A program made the position numbers and the translations under genes. The notes beneath the pieces were generated by a model. The model worked only from the letters and a program-made list of their open reading frames with translations, was not told the origin of the DNA and did no database searches. This document shows positions 1-7,277 of a stretch of DNA of 46,090 bases, one piece after another (positions within the stretch are counted from its first letter, which is position 1; the number at the start of each line of letters is the position of its first letter). The DNA is taken from positions 149,288-195,377 of the forward strand of contig JAKLJE010000004.1 in the NCBI GenBank assembly GCA_023151315.1, given 5' to 3'. This DNA comes from Bacteroidia bacterium. Its GTDB lineage: Bacteria; Bacteroidota; Bacteroidia; Palsa-965.

Positions 1-615
1 CTTGAGACTGAACAGCGTCTGAACAGAGCCCGGATGAATCCGCACTTCTTTTTCAATGTGTTGACTTCGTTGCAGACATACAGCATGAAACCGGAGAACG
101 CAAAAATGGTTCCGCTCTATCTTGCCAAGTACGCCAGGATTATGCGCCAAACACTGGAAAGTACTTACAACGAACTGGTGCCACTCAATGAAGAAGTTGA
201 GTTCATTCGTGGTTATATGGACATGCAGCAACTCATGCATCCGCAGAAGTTTACATATGAAATTGATACGGACGGTTTGGAAGATGAAGGACTTCTTATG
301 CCATCAATGATTATTCAACCGTTCCTCGAAAATTCCGTAGAACACGGATTTCGTAGTATTGATTACACCGGCGTGATCCGAATTGAATTCCGTGCAGACA
401 ATAATCACCTTCGCGTTGCTGTGACAGACAACGGTACTGTAACCGGCAGCAGTAAGAATCATGAAGGTTATCCGTCAAGAGCGGCTCAGATTATTCAGGA
501 TCGTCTCTTTCTTCTTGATAAGAATACCGGCAAGCTCTCCAGCTATGAGCTCGGTCCGAATAAGTCTGATAAAGGATATACCGTTAATATTACAATACCA
601 CTGATCAAAGAATGA
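1..615 (+). CDS. LytS/YehU-type sensor histidine kinase, C-terminal part
   Basis: This gene is cut by the left edge. The frame is open from base 1, so the ATG at 34 is internal: the codons before it read LETEQRLNRAR and lead straight into the phospho-acceptor box RMNPHFFFNVLTSLQ. That box is the His_kinase (PF06580) motif, with the likely phosphorylated His at residue 15 of the fragment. The HATPase part follows, with the N-box IIQPFLENSVEHGF and a short G-box VTDNG. About 204 residues are visible; the N-terminal sensor and membrane part lies outside. The stop overlaps the next start by four bases (ATGA), so kinase and regulator are translationally coupled. Expected role: autophosphorylate at the inner membrane and pass phosphate to the adjacent LytTR regulator. 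The signal sensed is unknown. Confidence 0.93.
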   Translation, partial: LETEQRLNRARMNPHFFFNVLTSLQTYSMKPENAKMVPLYLAKYARIMRQTLESTYNELVPLNEEVEFIRGYMDMQQLMHPQKFTYEIDTDGLEDEGLLMPSMIIQPFLENSVEHGFRSIDYTGVIRIEFRADNNHLRVAVTDNGTVTGSSKNHEGYPSRAAQIIQDRLFLLDKNTGKLSSYELGPNKSDKGYTVNITIPLIKE

Positions 616-1355
616 AAGCACTAATTGTAGATAACCAGCCAGAAATCAGAGAAGGTTTAATCCTGATGTTGCAGACGTATTGTCCACAGATTACGGAATT
701 GCGTGAAGCGGAAGGTGTGGCGAGCGGTGTAAAAGCAGTACACGAGTTCAAACCGGATCTCGTGTTTACGGATGTTGAAATGGACGATGGAACGGGAATG
801 GACTTTCTGAGTCGCTTGCCGGAAATTAATTTTCAGGTCATTTTCATTACGGCGTACAACAAGTATGCTGTTGATGCATTTCGATTTGCTGCTATCGATT
901 TTCTTCTGAAGCCTATTGAGCCGGATCTTCTGGTAACTGCTGTACAACGTGCGGTAGAGTCGAGCAGAAAGCAGAAAATGATTGATCAGCTTTCAGTACT
1001 TAACGGGAAAATGAAATCCGGAAATGATGAGAAACGAATTGTGCTGAAAGATCAGAAGGCAATTTATGTCGTGAAGGTGAGCGAGGTGGTTTTTCTCCAG
1101 GCTGATGGAGTATACACGCATTTCAATCTGATTAACGGAGATAAGATCATGGTGTCGCATAATATTAAAGAGTACGATGAAGCTCTCACTCCTTACGGTT
1201 TTATGCGCGTGCACAACTCGTATCTCGTTAATCTGGCGCTTATCAGGAAGTTTGATAAAGCGGATGGGGGTTCATTGATCATGGAAGGTAATTCGGTTGT
1301 GCCGGTAAGTACGAGGAAGCGGGAAGTGATTCTCGACTATTTGAAAAACATTTAA
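612..1355 (+). CDS. LytTR-family response regulator
   Basis: The protein has 247 residues in two domains. Residues 1-125 form a receiver with phospho-acceptor D54 (in LVFTDVEM), T80 in VIFIT and K100 in FLLKP. Residues about 145-247 form a LytTR DNA-binding domain (ADGVYTHFNLINGDKI, then FMRVHNSYLVNL). LytTR proteins bind pairs of roughly 9-bp direct repeats spaced about one further helical turn apart. The acidic pocket is unusual: the usual D-D-E-P is D7-N8-Q9-P10, so the second Mg2+-binding Asp is Asn. Paired with the upstream kinase by a 4-bp overlap. Direct repeats of the right geometry precede the three propeller genes downstream (4362, 6666 and 11767), making them candidate targets; this is inference. 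Confidence 0.95.
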   Translation: MKALIVDNQPEIREGLILMLQTYCPQITELREAEGVASGVKAVHEFKPDLVFTDVEMDDGTGMDFLSRLPEINFQVIFITAYNKYAVDAFRFAAIDFLLKPIEPDLLVTAVQRAVESSRKQKMIDQLSVLNGKMKSGNDEKRIVLKDQKAIYVVKVSEVVFLQADGVYTHFNLINGDKIMVSHNIKEYDEALTPYGFMRVHNSYLVNLALIRKFDKADGGSLIMEGNSVVPVSTRKREVILDYLKNI

Positions 1356-1373
1356 TGACCGATGTGTTTAAAA

Positions 1374-1404
1374 AAAGTCTGCCTTTGCCGGCAGACTTTT
1401 TTTT
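1374..1404. terminator. Bidirectional intrinsic terminator
   Basis: A ten-pair stem (AAAGTCTGCC at 1374-1383 with GGCAGACTTT at 1390-1399) encloses a 6-nt loop and is followed by T at 1397-1404; a run of A at 1371-1376 supplies the U-tract for the other strand. It sits between the converging LytTR gene and the SBBP gene and should end both transcripts. Confidence 0.9.
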
Positions 1405-1419
1405 GGGGGATTATGGGGA

Positions 1420-4311
1420 TTATTGCTTGATGAATCGTGTAACATGCACTTGGTTTCCTTCTATGATGGTGAGGAGATAATTACCGGATGCAAGCGCTGC
1501 TGTATTTGCTTCTCTGGACTGCATAGTACTCAAGACAACTCTGCCTGTCAGATCGGAGATGATCAGTTGATCCGGCATTTGAACGGAGTTCACGGTGAGT
1601 TTATCGGCAACCGGATTGGGATAAATATTGTATTGAATACTTGCGTGTTCGTTTATATCAACAGAGGTGAAGTATCCGCAAGATGAAGTATCGATGCAGC
1701 CATTCAGATCTACGATTACAGCATAATTTCCGCTTGACGGTGGAAAATACTGCTGATTGTTCTGCCCTGCAATAACAATCATATTGCTGTCACAATTCAA
1801 CCATTGATAGGCTGAGGCACCAACTTGATCGGATTCGATATAACCTGATGTAATGTTTACAGTAGTTGCTGGCATCGGATTAACGACACATGTCACAGGG
1901 TAAAGCGGCGTCGGGCAGCCGTTGTTTGCGGCGGACACGTAATAAGTAGTTGAATTAAACAGCGGTCCTGTATTGATAAAATTCGCGGAATCAAACGGAG
2001 TCATTGAAACAGTATCGTAGTACCAATAGATGCTGTTGCCTGAAGTGCTCGTAACAAAAACGGTGGATTGACCTGCGCAAATTGTATCATCGGGACCATA
2101 AATAATAACAGGAATTGTATTCACAGAAACAGGTAGTGCAGCAGCAGAAGAAGAACCGCAATTGTTATTTGCAGTAACAGTGATAGTGCCGTTATTAGTT
2201 CCTGCAGTTGCCATTATACTGGTGCCGGTACTTGCACCGTTCCAGCCGTTCGGCAGCGTCCACGTGTATGATGTTGCTCCCGGGACAGAAGTGATGCTGT
2301 AAGAGTTCGTTGAGTTTTCACACACAGTTACAGCACCTGCAACGGAAGACGGAGCAGATGGGGCCTGATTTACCGTGACTGAGAATGTAGTAGGCGCGGA
2401 ACTGCCGCAGGAATTATTAGCCGTAATTGTAATGTTACCGCCGTTACTTCCACTGGTTGCAGATATTGAATTGGATGTGCTTGTTCCGCTCCATCCAACA
2501 GGAAGCGTCCATGTGTATGAAGTTGCAGTCGGAATAGCTGTGACACTATACGTATTTACCGTATTCAAACATATCGAGGCTGAACCGATTACTGACGCAG
2601 GCGAAGGAGGAGCATTATTCACAATAATAGCAAGATTGGAGTTCGTGGAAGTTCCGCATGAGTTTGCTGCGCTTACTGAAATAGTGCCGCCTGTTAGTCC
2701 GGCTGTTACGGTAATACTATTACTTGTGCTTGATCCGCTCCACCCTCCGGGTAAAGACCATACATAATTGCTGGCTCCTGCTACCGGACTTACGGAGTAT
2801 GTGTTCGTTGAATTCTGGCAGATCGAAGACGATCCTGAAATCGTTCCCGGTGCGGATGGTGCTGCCGTACATGTTACCCATTGAAATGTAAAACCATCTC
2901 GCGTGCTCGAAGGAGTTATAGTGTTGGTTCCTGTGCCCGGATCAAAATCCGCTGCGGCAGCGAACTGTCCGCAACCGCGAACACAGTCAAAATAAGAAAC
3001 GTCTATTCCGTTGAACTGATCTAATCCGGTGCTTCCGATTCTCGAAACGGCATAGAATGCTCCCGACGGAGTAAGACACCAGATAAATGCATCTTCAACA
3101 CCTACAACTCCGAGATTCTGAGTGCCGGAACCCGGATCAAAGTCTGTGAGACCTTTGTATGAACCCGCAATGTAAACGTAGCCGTTCTGGTCTACATCAA
3201 TTGCATTACCGAAATCAACATTATTGCTTCCTGCTCCTGCCGCCCAACCAAAATTTCCGTTGGCGTTTAATTTGAAAACATAAATATCCCATGTTGACAA
3301 AGTGGAATTCAGTGTGAATGTTCCTGCGCCCGGATCAAAATCTACACTGCCTCCATATGATCCGGTAGCGTAAACATTCCCTGCAGCGTCGGTTGTAATC
3401 GCCCAAAGATCTTCATCTCCGGCACCTCCGATGTCCGATACCCAGACATAATTTCCTGAAGCATCAAGTCGCTCAACAAAAATGTCGTACATAGAATTAA
3501 CGCTGGAAATGTTTTGAACTCCGGAGTTCGGATCAAAATCTACTGTACCCGAAAAATTACCTCCGATCAGGATGTTGTTATTAATTCCGATTGCAACAGA
3601 CCAGCAACGCGATGCATTCGCACCTTCCAGATTCCTGGCCCACACCAAGCTTCCGGCACCGTTCAGTTTAATTATAAATCCTCTTTGTCCTGAAGAAGCG
3701 ATATTCAACGTAGTGGTTCCGCTTCCGGGGTCAGCATCAAAACTTGAACGCATAATGCCGCATACAACCGGGTTGCCGTTCGCATCAATTGCAATGCCTC
3801 TCCCTTCATTCAAAGTTGATCCTCCTGTAAGCGCAGCTACCCAAACGAATGAACCGGTAGAATTTAATTTCCATACAAATGGAGATCCTGCAGTCCCGCC
3901 ATTCTGATTGCTCGTTCCCGTGCCAGGATCAAAGTCTACAGAGTTGATAAAGTACCCGGTTACATAAACACTTCCGGCACTGTCTACCGCTACATCCCAT
4001 CCTACGTCGTTACCGGTACCTCCGGCCTTAACCGCCCAAATCAGATTTCCATTGAAGTCCAGCTTACGGACAAAAATGTCATACGCACCGGAAGAGCTCA
4101 GATTACTTGTGCCGGAACCCGGATCAAAATCCACAGTTCCGGAGAAATATCCGGCTTCAATTATGTTACCGGACTGATCGTGATCAATTGCACTTACAGC
4201 ATCGTTGCCGGTAGAGCCTGTTTTTGTTGCCCAATCGAAGTAAAAGTTTTGACTGAACATTGAATTGGTCAGGCTGATACCAATCAGGAATATCAGATTT
4301 CGGAGTTTCAT
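1420..4311 (-). CDS. T9SS-secreted SBBP beta-propeller protein with PKD-like domains
   Basis: The product has 963 residues with a signal peptide (MKLRNLIFLIGISLTNSMFSQ region). Residues about 25-480 hold seven copies of a DFDPGSGT-type motif (variants DADPGSGT, DFDPNSGV, DFDPGAGT), each followed by a blade-like VYVTGYF/W-type strand. Seven copies fit one seven-bladed propeller of the SBBP type, and the D-x-D-P-G pattern may bind Ca2+. Next come three PKD-like domains (about 481-733, each with Y.WTLP.GW and NSCG), an Ig-like domain with ICAG and TTYYVS (733-815), a Cys-containing module YQWLNCDSN (815-885) and a type A sorting domain with YNIYPNPVADKL ending FIKQ. The protein should cross the outer membrane by T9SS and be surface-anchored or released. 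Ligand unknown. ATG start agrees with the signal peptide. Tandem 21-bp-spaced repeats lie about 50 bp upstream. Confidence 0.93.
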   Translation of the reverse strand: MKLRNLIFLIGISLTNSMFSQNFYFDWATKTGSTGNDAVSAIDHDQSGNIIEAGYFSGTVDFDPGSGTSNLSSSGAYDIFVRKLDFNGNLIWAVKAGGTGNDVGWDVAVDSAGSVYVTGYFINSVDFDPGTGTSNQNGGTAGSPFVWKLNSTGSFVWVAALTGGSTLNEGRGIAIDANGNPVVCGIMRSSFDADPGSGTTTLNIASSGQRGFIIKLNGAGSLVWARNLEGANASRCWSVAIGINNNILIGGNFSGTVDFDPNSGVQNISSVNSMYDIFVERLDASGNYVWVSDIGGAGDEDLWAITTDAAGNVYATGSYGGSVDFDPGAGTFTLNSTLSTWDIYVFKLNANGNFGWAAGAGSNNVDFGNAIDVDQNGYVYIAGSYKGLTDFDPGSGTQNLGVVGVEDAFIWCLTPSGAFYAVSRIGSTGLDQFNGIDVSYFDCVRGCGQFAAAADFDPGTGTNTITPSSTRDGFTFQWVTCTAAPSAPGTISGSSSICQNSTNTYSVSPVAGASNYVWSLPGGWSGSSTSNSITVTAGLTGGTISVSAANSCGTSTNSNLAIIVNNAPPSPASVIGSASICLNTVNTYSVTAIPTATSYTWTLPVGWSGTSTSNSISATSGSNGGNITITANNSCGSSAPTTFSVTVNQAPSAPSSVAGAVTVCENSTNSYSITSVPGATSYTWTLPNGWNGASTGTSIMATAGTNNGTITVTANNNCGSSSAAALPVSVNTIPVIIYGPDDTICAGQSTVFVTSTSGNSIYWYYDTVSMTPFDSANFINTGPLFNSTTYYVSAANNGCPTPLYPVTCVVNPMPATTVNITSGYIESDQVGASAYQWLNCDSNMIVIAGQNNQQYFPPSSGNYAVIVDLNGCIDTSSCGYFTSVDINEHASIQYNIYPNPVADKLTVNSVQMPDQLIISDLTGRVVLSTMQSREANTAALASGNYLLTIIEGNQVHVTRFIKQ

Positions 4312-4361
4312 ATTTAGGGATTTAGTGTTAGTAGAGGTGAATTATATATGTAAAGCTACTT

Positions 4362-4391
4362 TCACTTTCAGTCTTTAATTGTTCACTTTAA
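4362..4391 (-). promoter_or_regulatory. Putative LytTR-type direct-repeat operator
   Basis: Two 9-mers, TCACTTTCA (4362-4370) and TCACTTTAA (4383-4391), are spaced 21 bp start to start; both are preceded by T, so 9 of 10 bases match. The first copy lies 51 bp from the SBBP gene start. Position and spacing match the repeats before the two other propeller genes. No clear -7 box could be found for this gene. Confidence 0.5.
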
Positions 4392-4480
4392 TACACGCGC
4401 TGAATTGGATAAACAGCGTGGATCGTTTTCTAATTTTTGCGGAATTCGGTTATTGAGAATTGCTGTTGTATAAAAGCGAA

Positions 4481-4500
4481 GAGGCTGTACGAACAGCCCC
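4481..4500 (-). terminator. Weak intrinsic terminator
   Basis: On the minus strand GGGGCTGT pairs with ACAGCCTC around a 4-nt loop (one mismatch) and is followed by TTCGCTTTTA. It lies 34 bp past the stop of the 694-aa gene and upstream of the next minus-strand gene. The U-tract is interrupted, so termination may be partial. Confidence 0.5.
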
Positions 4501-4533
4501 TTCACACGAGTTGGTGTAATAAGTATAAACAGC

Positions 4534-6618
4534 TTATTTAATCAGTATGGTGGTCATAAAGTCACTGTTGTTTCTGATAACCACGGAGTACGTTCCCTGA
4601 GCAAGGTGATCTGTATTAATCACGCTATTCGATGCCCTTACAATAGATTCATGAACTGTTTCTCCAAGAACGTTTGAGATGGTTACCCGTGTTCCGACCG
4701 GCACGTTCATAACATTTATAATATCATCGAACGGATTGGGTGTGACCATAGCATTACGAAGAGAGTTTTCGCTTACACCCACATCGTTGATTGCCATACA
4801 GGCAGAAGTGTCGGTTGTGCAATTGCCGTAATTTATTATTACGGCATATGAACCGTTTTGTACGGGAGTGAACGATTGAGAGGTGGCGCCGGAAACCGGG
4901 GTGTAGCCGGCATTGCAATCGACCCATTGATAACTTGCGTTATTCTGCTGAGCAGTGAATACACCGTTGTTGAGTGTGATGCCGGTGTCAGGTGGTAATA
5001 TAAGGTACAGATCCCAGCGAACAATACTGTCAGATCCGCAGGATGATGTCAAGGTATCGTAGAACGTAGATGGAACAGGATGTGCTACGTTGTTATGATA
5101 GTAGATAGTGTCACACACATTGATTCCGGTTTGTACAGAAATGGTTGAGCACGGAGCCCATGAAAAAGTGAACCCGTCTTCAATTAAAGAAGTAGTGTTT
5201 AACATAGCGGTTCCTGAGGTTGGATCGTAATCACATGAGCCGTTTACAACTCCGGCAACCCATATGTTGTAGCCCGTTGCGGAAAACCATGTTGTTGCAG
5301 CTTTAGATTGCCGTAAAGCAATTCCGGATGGCACAAGACCCGCATTCTGAATAATACCGGTCAAATGATCAAGTATAAATGCAAATGCGTCATTTCCAGT
5401 TCCGGGTAAATGCAAAGTATCGGCACTTGCATTTGGCAATGAAAATACTCCAGAAGTTGAACTGCCGGCAAGTACGCACTGGTTATAACGCGATCCTGTT
5501 GCAGTTAGGATATCATCTCCGGTGCCTCCGAATACGTAAGGGTTAGTTGCAGAATTCAGATATTCGAATGTGGCGAGCAGAAAAATGTCATATCCTCCGT
5601 TCGAATAAATGTAATTACTAAGAGTATCCATATCTACATTCAGCGAATCCGTGAATGACCCTGCTACAAGGATGCGGTAAGTGCCTTCATCGTACATTAA
5701 TTCGCCGCGTTTTTTAGTTGTCAGAAAACCATGGTTGTAATAGGCCAGATTGGTATCAAGAGACAATAGAAACATAGTTGTGTCAGTGGCATTCAGTTGC
5801 TGTGTTGCTGCGCCGGGATCCAAATCGATTGAGTTGAAGAATCCGCCGCAGATTACAGCATTTCCGTTAGGTCCTGTGGCTGCGTCGTAAAGCAAGTCAT
5901 TATCCGTCCCACCGAACCGGGCCCCTCTCATATATTGTCCGGCGGATGAGTATCGTGCTGTAAATATGTCTTCATTGCCTTGACTGATGAAAATGTCGGT
6001 TGTGATTCCGGGTGCGAGATCGACACTGTTTGTGAAATTTCCTGCAACGGTAATCACGTCATTTTGATTACGACCCACTGCAGTTACTGCTTCATTACCG
6101 GCGCCCGCTGCAACGTGTTGCACCCAAATCAGATTTCCGTTTACAATATCTATTTTCATCAGAAAGCCGTCAGTGCCACCTGCTGAAGTAAGATTAACAG
6201 TACCCGGACCCGGATCAAAATCTACAGTTCCGGAAAAACTTCCGCCAACAAGAATGTTGTAGTCTGAAGTTCGTTCAATGACCAAGGCTTTATCATCACC
6301 ATTGGATCCGATGCTGATCGCCCAAGCCGGAGCATTGTTAGTTGCGTTCTGTCTGGTAATAAAAATATCGCTGCCTCCCTGAGAAGTTAACGGAAGTGTA
6401 CCACTGCTTAAATCGGCGTCCAATGTTCCGGTGTACTCGCCGCACGTTACGAGGTGGTGACCCACTCCGGGTGTACTCCAAACCATTGCATTGGCCCTTG
6501 ATGAACCATTCATCGTTTCATAAGTTTTTGCCCAATCAAACTGCGCTTGCTGGGCATTCAGCGTTATTGTAGTTATTAAGGCTATTGAGCCAGCGAGAAA
6601 AAGTCGGTTATTGTTCAT
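4534..6618 (-). CDS. T9SS-secreted SBBP-like beta-propeller protein
   Basis: The product has 694 residues with a signal peptide ending near LNAQQAQ. It is a shorter relative of the neighbouring 963-aa protein without PKD-like domains. Seven propeller repeats can be traced: the DxDPGxGT motif is clear in DFDPGPGT, DLDPGAAT and DYDPTSGT, and degraded in DADLSSGT, DLAPGITT, NVDMDTLS and a SLPNASAD copy. After the propeller (about residues 25-490) comes a linker with ICDTIYYH-like Cys pairs, then the module YQWVDCNAG...YAVIINYGNC, then a type A sorting domain with VTPNPFDDIINV, where VTPNP replaces the usual YPNP, ending ILIK. Expected to be exported through T9SS to the surface. Start ATG is 15 nt from a TAGTTTTG -7 box, and 9-bp perfect direct repeats lie at 6666-6695. 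Confidence 0.92.
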   Translation of the reverse strand: MNNNRLFLAGSIALITTITLNAQQAQFDWAKTYETMNGSSRANAMVWSTPGVGHHLVTCGEYTGTLDADLSSGTLPLTSQGGSDIFITRQNATNNAPAWAISIGSNGDDKALVIERTSDYNILVGGSFSGTVDFDPGPGTVNLTSAGGTDGFLMKIDIVNGNLIWVQHVAAGAGNEAVTAVGRNQNDVITVAGNFTNSVDLAPGITTDIFISQGNEDIFTARYSSAGQYMRGARFGGTDNDLLYDAATGPNGNAVICGGFFNSIDLDPGAATQQLNATDTTMFLLSLDTNLAYYNHGFLTTKKRGELMYDEGTYRILVAGSFTDSLNVDMDTLSNYIYSNGGYDIFLLATFEYLNSATNPYVFGGTGDDILTATGSRYNQCVLAGSSTSGVFSLPNASADTLHLPGTGNDAFAFILDHLTGIIQNAGLVPSGIALRQSKAATTWFSATGYNIWVAGVVNGSCDYDPTSGTAMLNTTSLIEDGFTFSWAPCSTISVQTGINVCDTIYYHNNVAHPVPSTFYDTLTSSCGSDSIVRWDLYLILPPDTGITLNNGVFTAQQNNASYQWVDCNAGYTPVSGATSQSFTPVQNGSYAVIINYGNCTTDTSACMAINDVGVSENSLRNAMVTPNPFDDIINVMNVPVGTRVTISNVLGETVHESIVRASNSVINTDHLAQGTYSVVIRNNSDFMTTILIK

Positions 6619-6633
6619 GGATCAGGTTTTGAA

Positions 6634-6641
6634 CAAAACTA
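6634..6641 (-). promoter_or_regulatory. Promoter -7 box of the 694-aa propeller gene
   Basis: Minus strand TAGTTTTG matches TANNTTTG, leaving about a 10-nt leader. No TTG is present at the expected -33 position (about 6661), which suggests a promoter needing an activator. The box overlaps a perfect inverted repeat GTTTTG-AA-CAAAAC at 6626-6639. Confidence 0.55.
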
Positions 6642-6665
6642 GTGTTCACGAATCTTCCGGACGAT

Positions 6666-6695
6666 GCGGTTTAACGGATGCCGCCGGCGGTTTAA
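6666..6695 (-). promoter_or_regulatory. Putative LytTR-type direct-repeat operator
   Basis: Two identical 9-mers GCGGTTTAA (6666-6674 and 6687-6695) are separated by 12 bp (21-bp period), directly upstream of the -33 position. The GTTNA core, the 9-bp length and the 12-bp spacer agree with the known LytTR consensus [TA][AC][CA]GTTN[AG][TG]. Confidence 0.6.
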
Positions 6696-6949
6696 TTTTT
6701 GTAAGGGTTTCGCAGATTCAATTGACGTGCTGATGTGTTCTGACAGACGGATGATTACCCGCATCTTCATTCGTCTGTTGGCATTAGCTGTGAAAACAAT
6801 TCATATCAACCGACGTCTTCCACATAATAGAAACGCTTTACATCTGTTCGATCTGTAGTATTGCTCATCACTTGTTTAGTCATACGTTGCAACTGTTAAT
6901 CTTATGTGCGACTGTGTTAAAGGACAAATAATATGTGCGGTTACTGAAC
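6696..6949. other. Non-coding stretch between operator and candidate RNA
   Basis: The stretch 6619-7277 contains no convincing gene. Apart from the promoter elements before 6696 and the candidate RNA and terminators after 6949, I see nothing definable here. A 64-codon plus-strand frame at 6664-6858 has no family signal, is rich in rare-looking Arg/His runs and overlaps the operator, so it is not called. Confidence 0.6.
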
Positions 6950-6957
6950 TATTTTCG
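6950..6957 (+). promoter_or_regulatory. -7 box for the candidate small RNA
   Basis: TATTTTCG fits TANNTTYG and is identical to the box before the kinase gene at 40053. It would start a transcript near 6962. No TTG is seen 19-21 nt upstream, so support is partial. Confidence 0.4.
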
Positions 6958-6961
6958 TCGG

Positions 6962-7125
6962 GAACTAAAAAATATTACAGGAAAGTGAACGAAAGTAGAG
7001 GTTCGTTTCACTGACATGCAGTATGCACCCCGACTGTATTAAGTTTCATGTGATTTGGGTTAAATCTTAGAACTACGTACAGGCATACTGTTAAATGCTG
7101 CTTCGAAAGGAGCAGCATTTTTTTT
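6962..7125 (+). ncRNA. Candidate structured small RNA
   Basis: No plausible ORF is present, yet three stem-loops follow one another. The first is at 6984-7012 (GTGAACGAA with TTCGTTTCAC, one bulge). The second is at 7019-7090, closed by eight pairs (CAGTATGC with GCATACTG), with inner AGTT/AACT and GATTT/AAATC helices. The third is the terminator at 7093-7120, only 2 nt further on, and ends in a run of eight T. A TATTTTCG -7 box lies about 5 nt before the proposed 5' end. I do not recognise a known family; the length, about 160 nt, would suit 6S-like or trans-acting RNAs, but no diagnostic motif was seen. An alternative 6-bp pairing (GTCGGG 6957-6962 with CCCGAC 7029-7034) would form a pseudoknot with the second stem. 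The whole call is inference from folding by eye. Confidence 0.45.
7093..7125 (+). terminator. Strong intrinsic terminator on the plus strand
   Basis: A twelve-pair stem (7093-7104 with 7109-7120, one G-T pair) is capped by a GAAA tetraloop, and T at 7118-7125 follows. The U-tract is only on the plus strand, although both flanking genes are on the minus strand, so it must belong to a plus-strand transcript. Confidence 0.85.
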
Positions 7126-7228
7126 ACCCGGCAACGTTAGCATTACCTGAGCAAGTTCATATAAGATTAACTTTTTGAAGAGTTGAAAGTATCGGGTAAG
7201 CAGGTATAATGAGTTAAGACAAATAACA

Positions 7229-7259
7229 AAAAACGGGACACTTTCGGTATCCCGTTTTT
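7229..7259. terminator. Intrinsic terminator after the RCC1 gene
   Basis: AAAAACGGGA (7229-7238) pairs with TCCCGTTTTT (7250-7259). The A-run on one side and T-run on the other make it bidirectional. It lies 18 bp past the stop of the minus-strand RCC1 gene. Confidence 0.85.
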
Positions 7260-7277
7260 AACTGTGAAGTTCAGGCT

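Noticed and set aside
2375-2767. 130-codon plus-strand frame inside the 963-aa protein gene
   Set aside because: It is the antisense image of the PKD-like repeats; similar frames appear at the same repeats in the RCC1 gene (7801-8922).
4400-4420. Small inverted repeat CGCTG...CAGCG upstream of the 963-aa gene
   Set aside because: Five pairs around an 11-nt loop are too weak to separate from chance.
6664-6858. 64-codon plus-strand ORF between the propeller genes
   Set aside because: No recognisable family or start signals, composition unlike the neighbours, and it overlaps the direct-repeat operator of the minus-strand gene.
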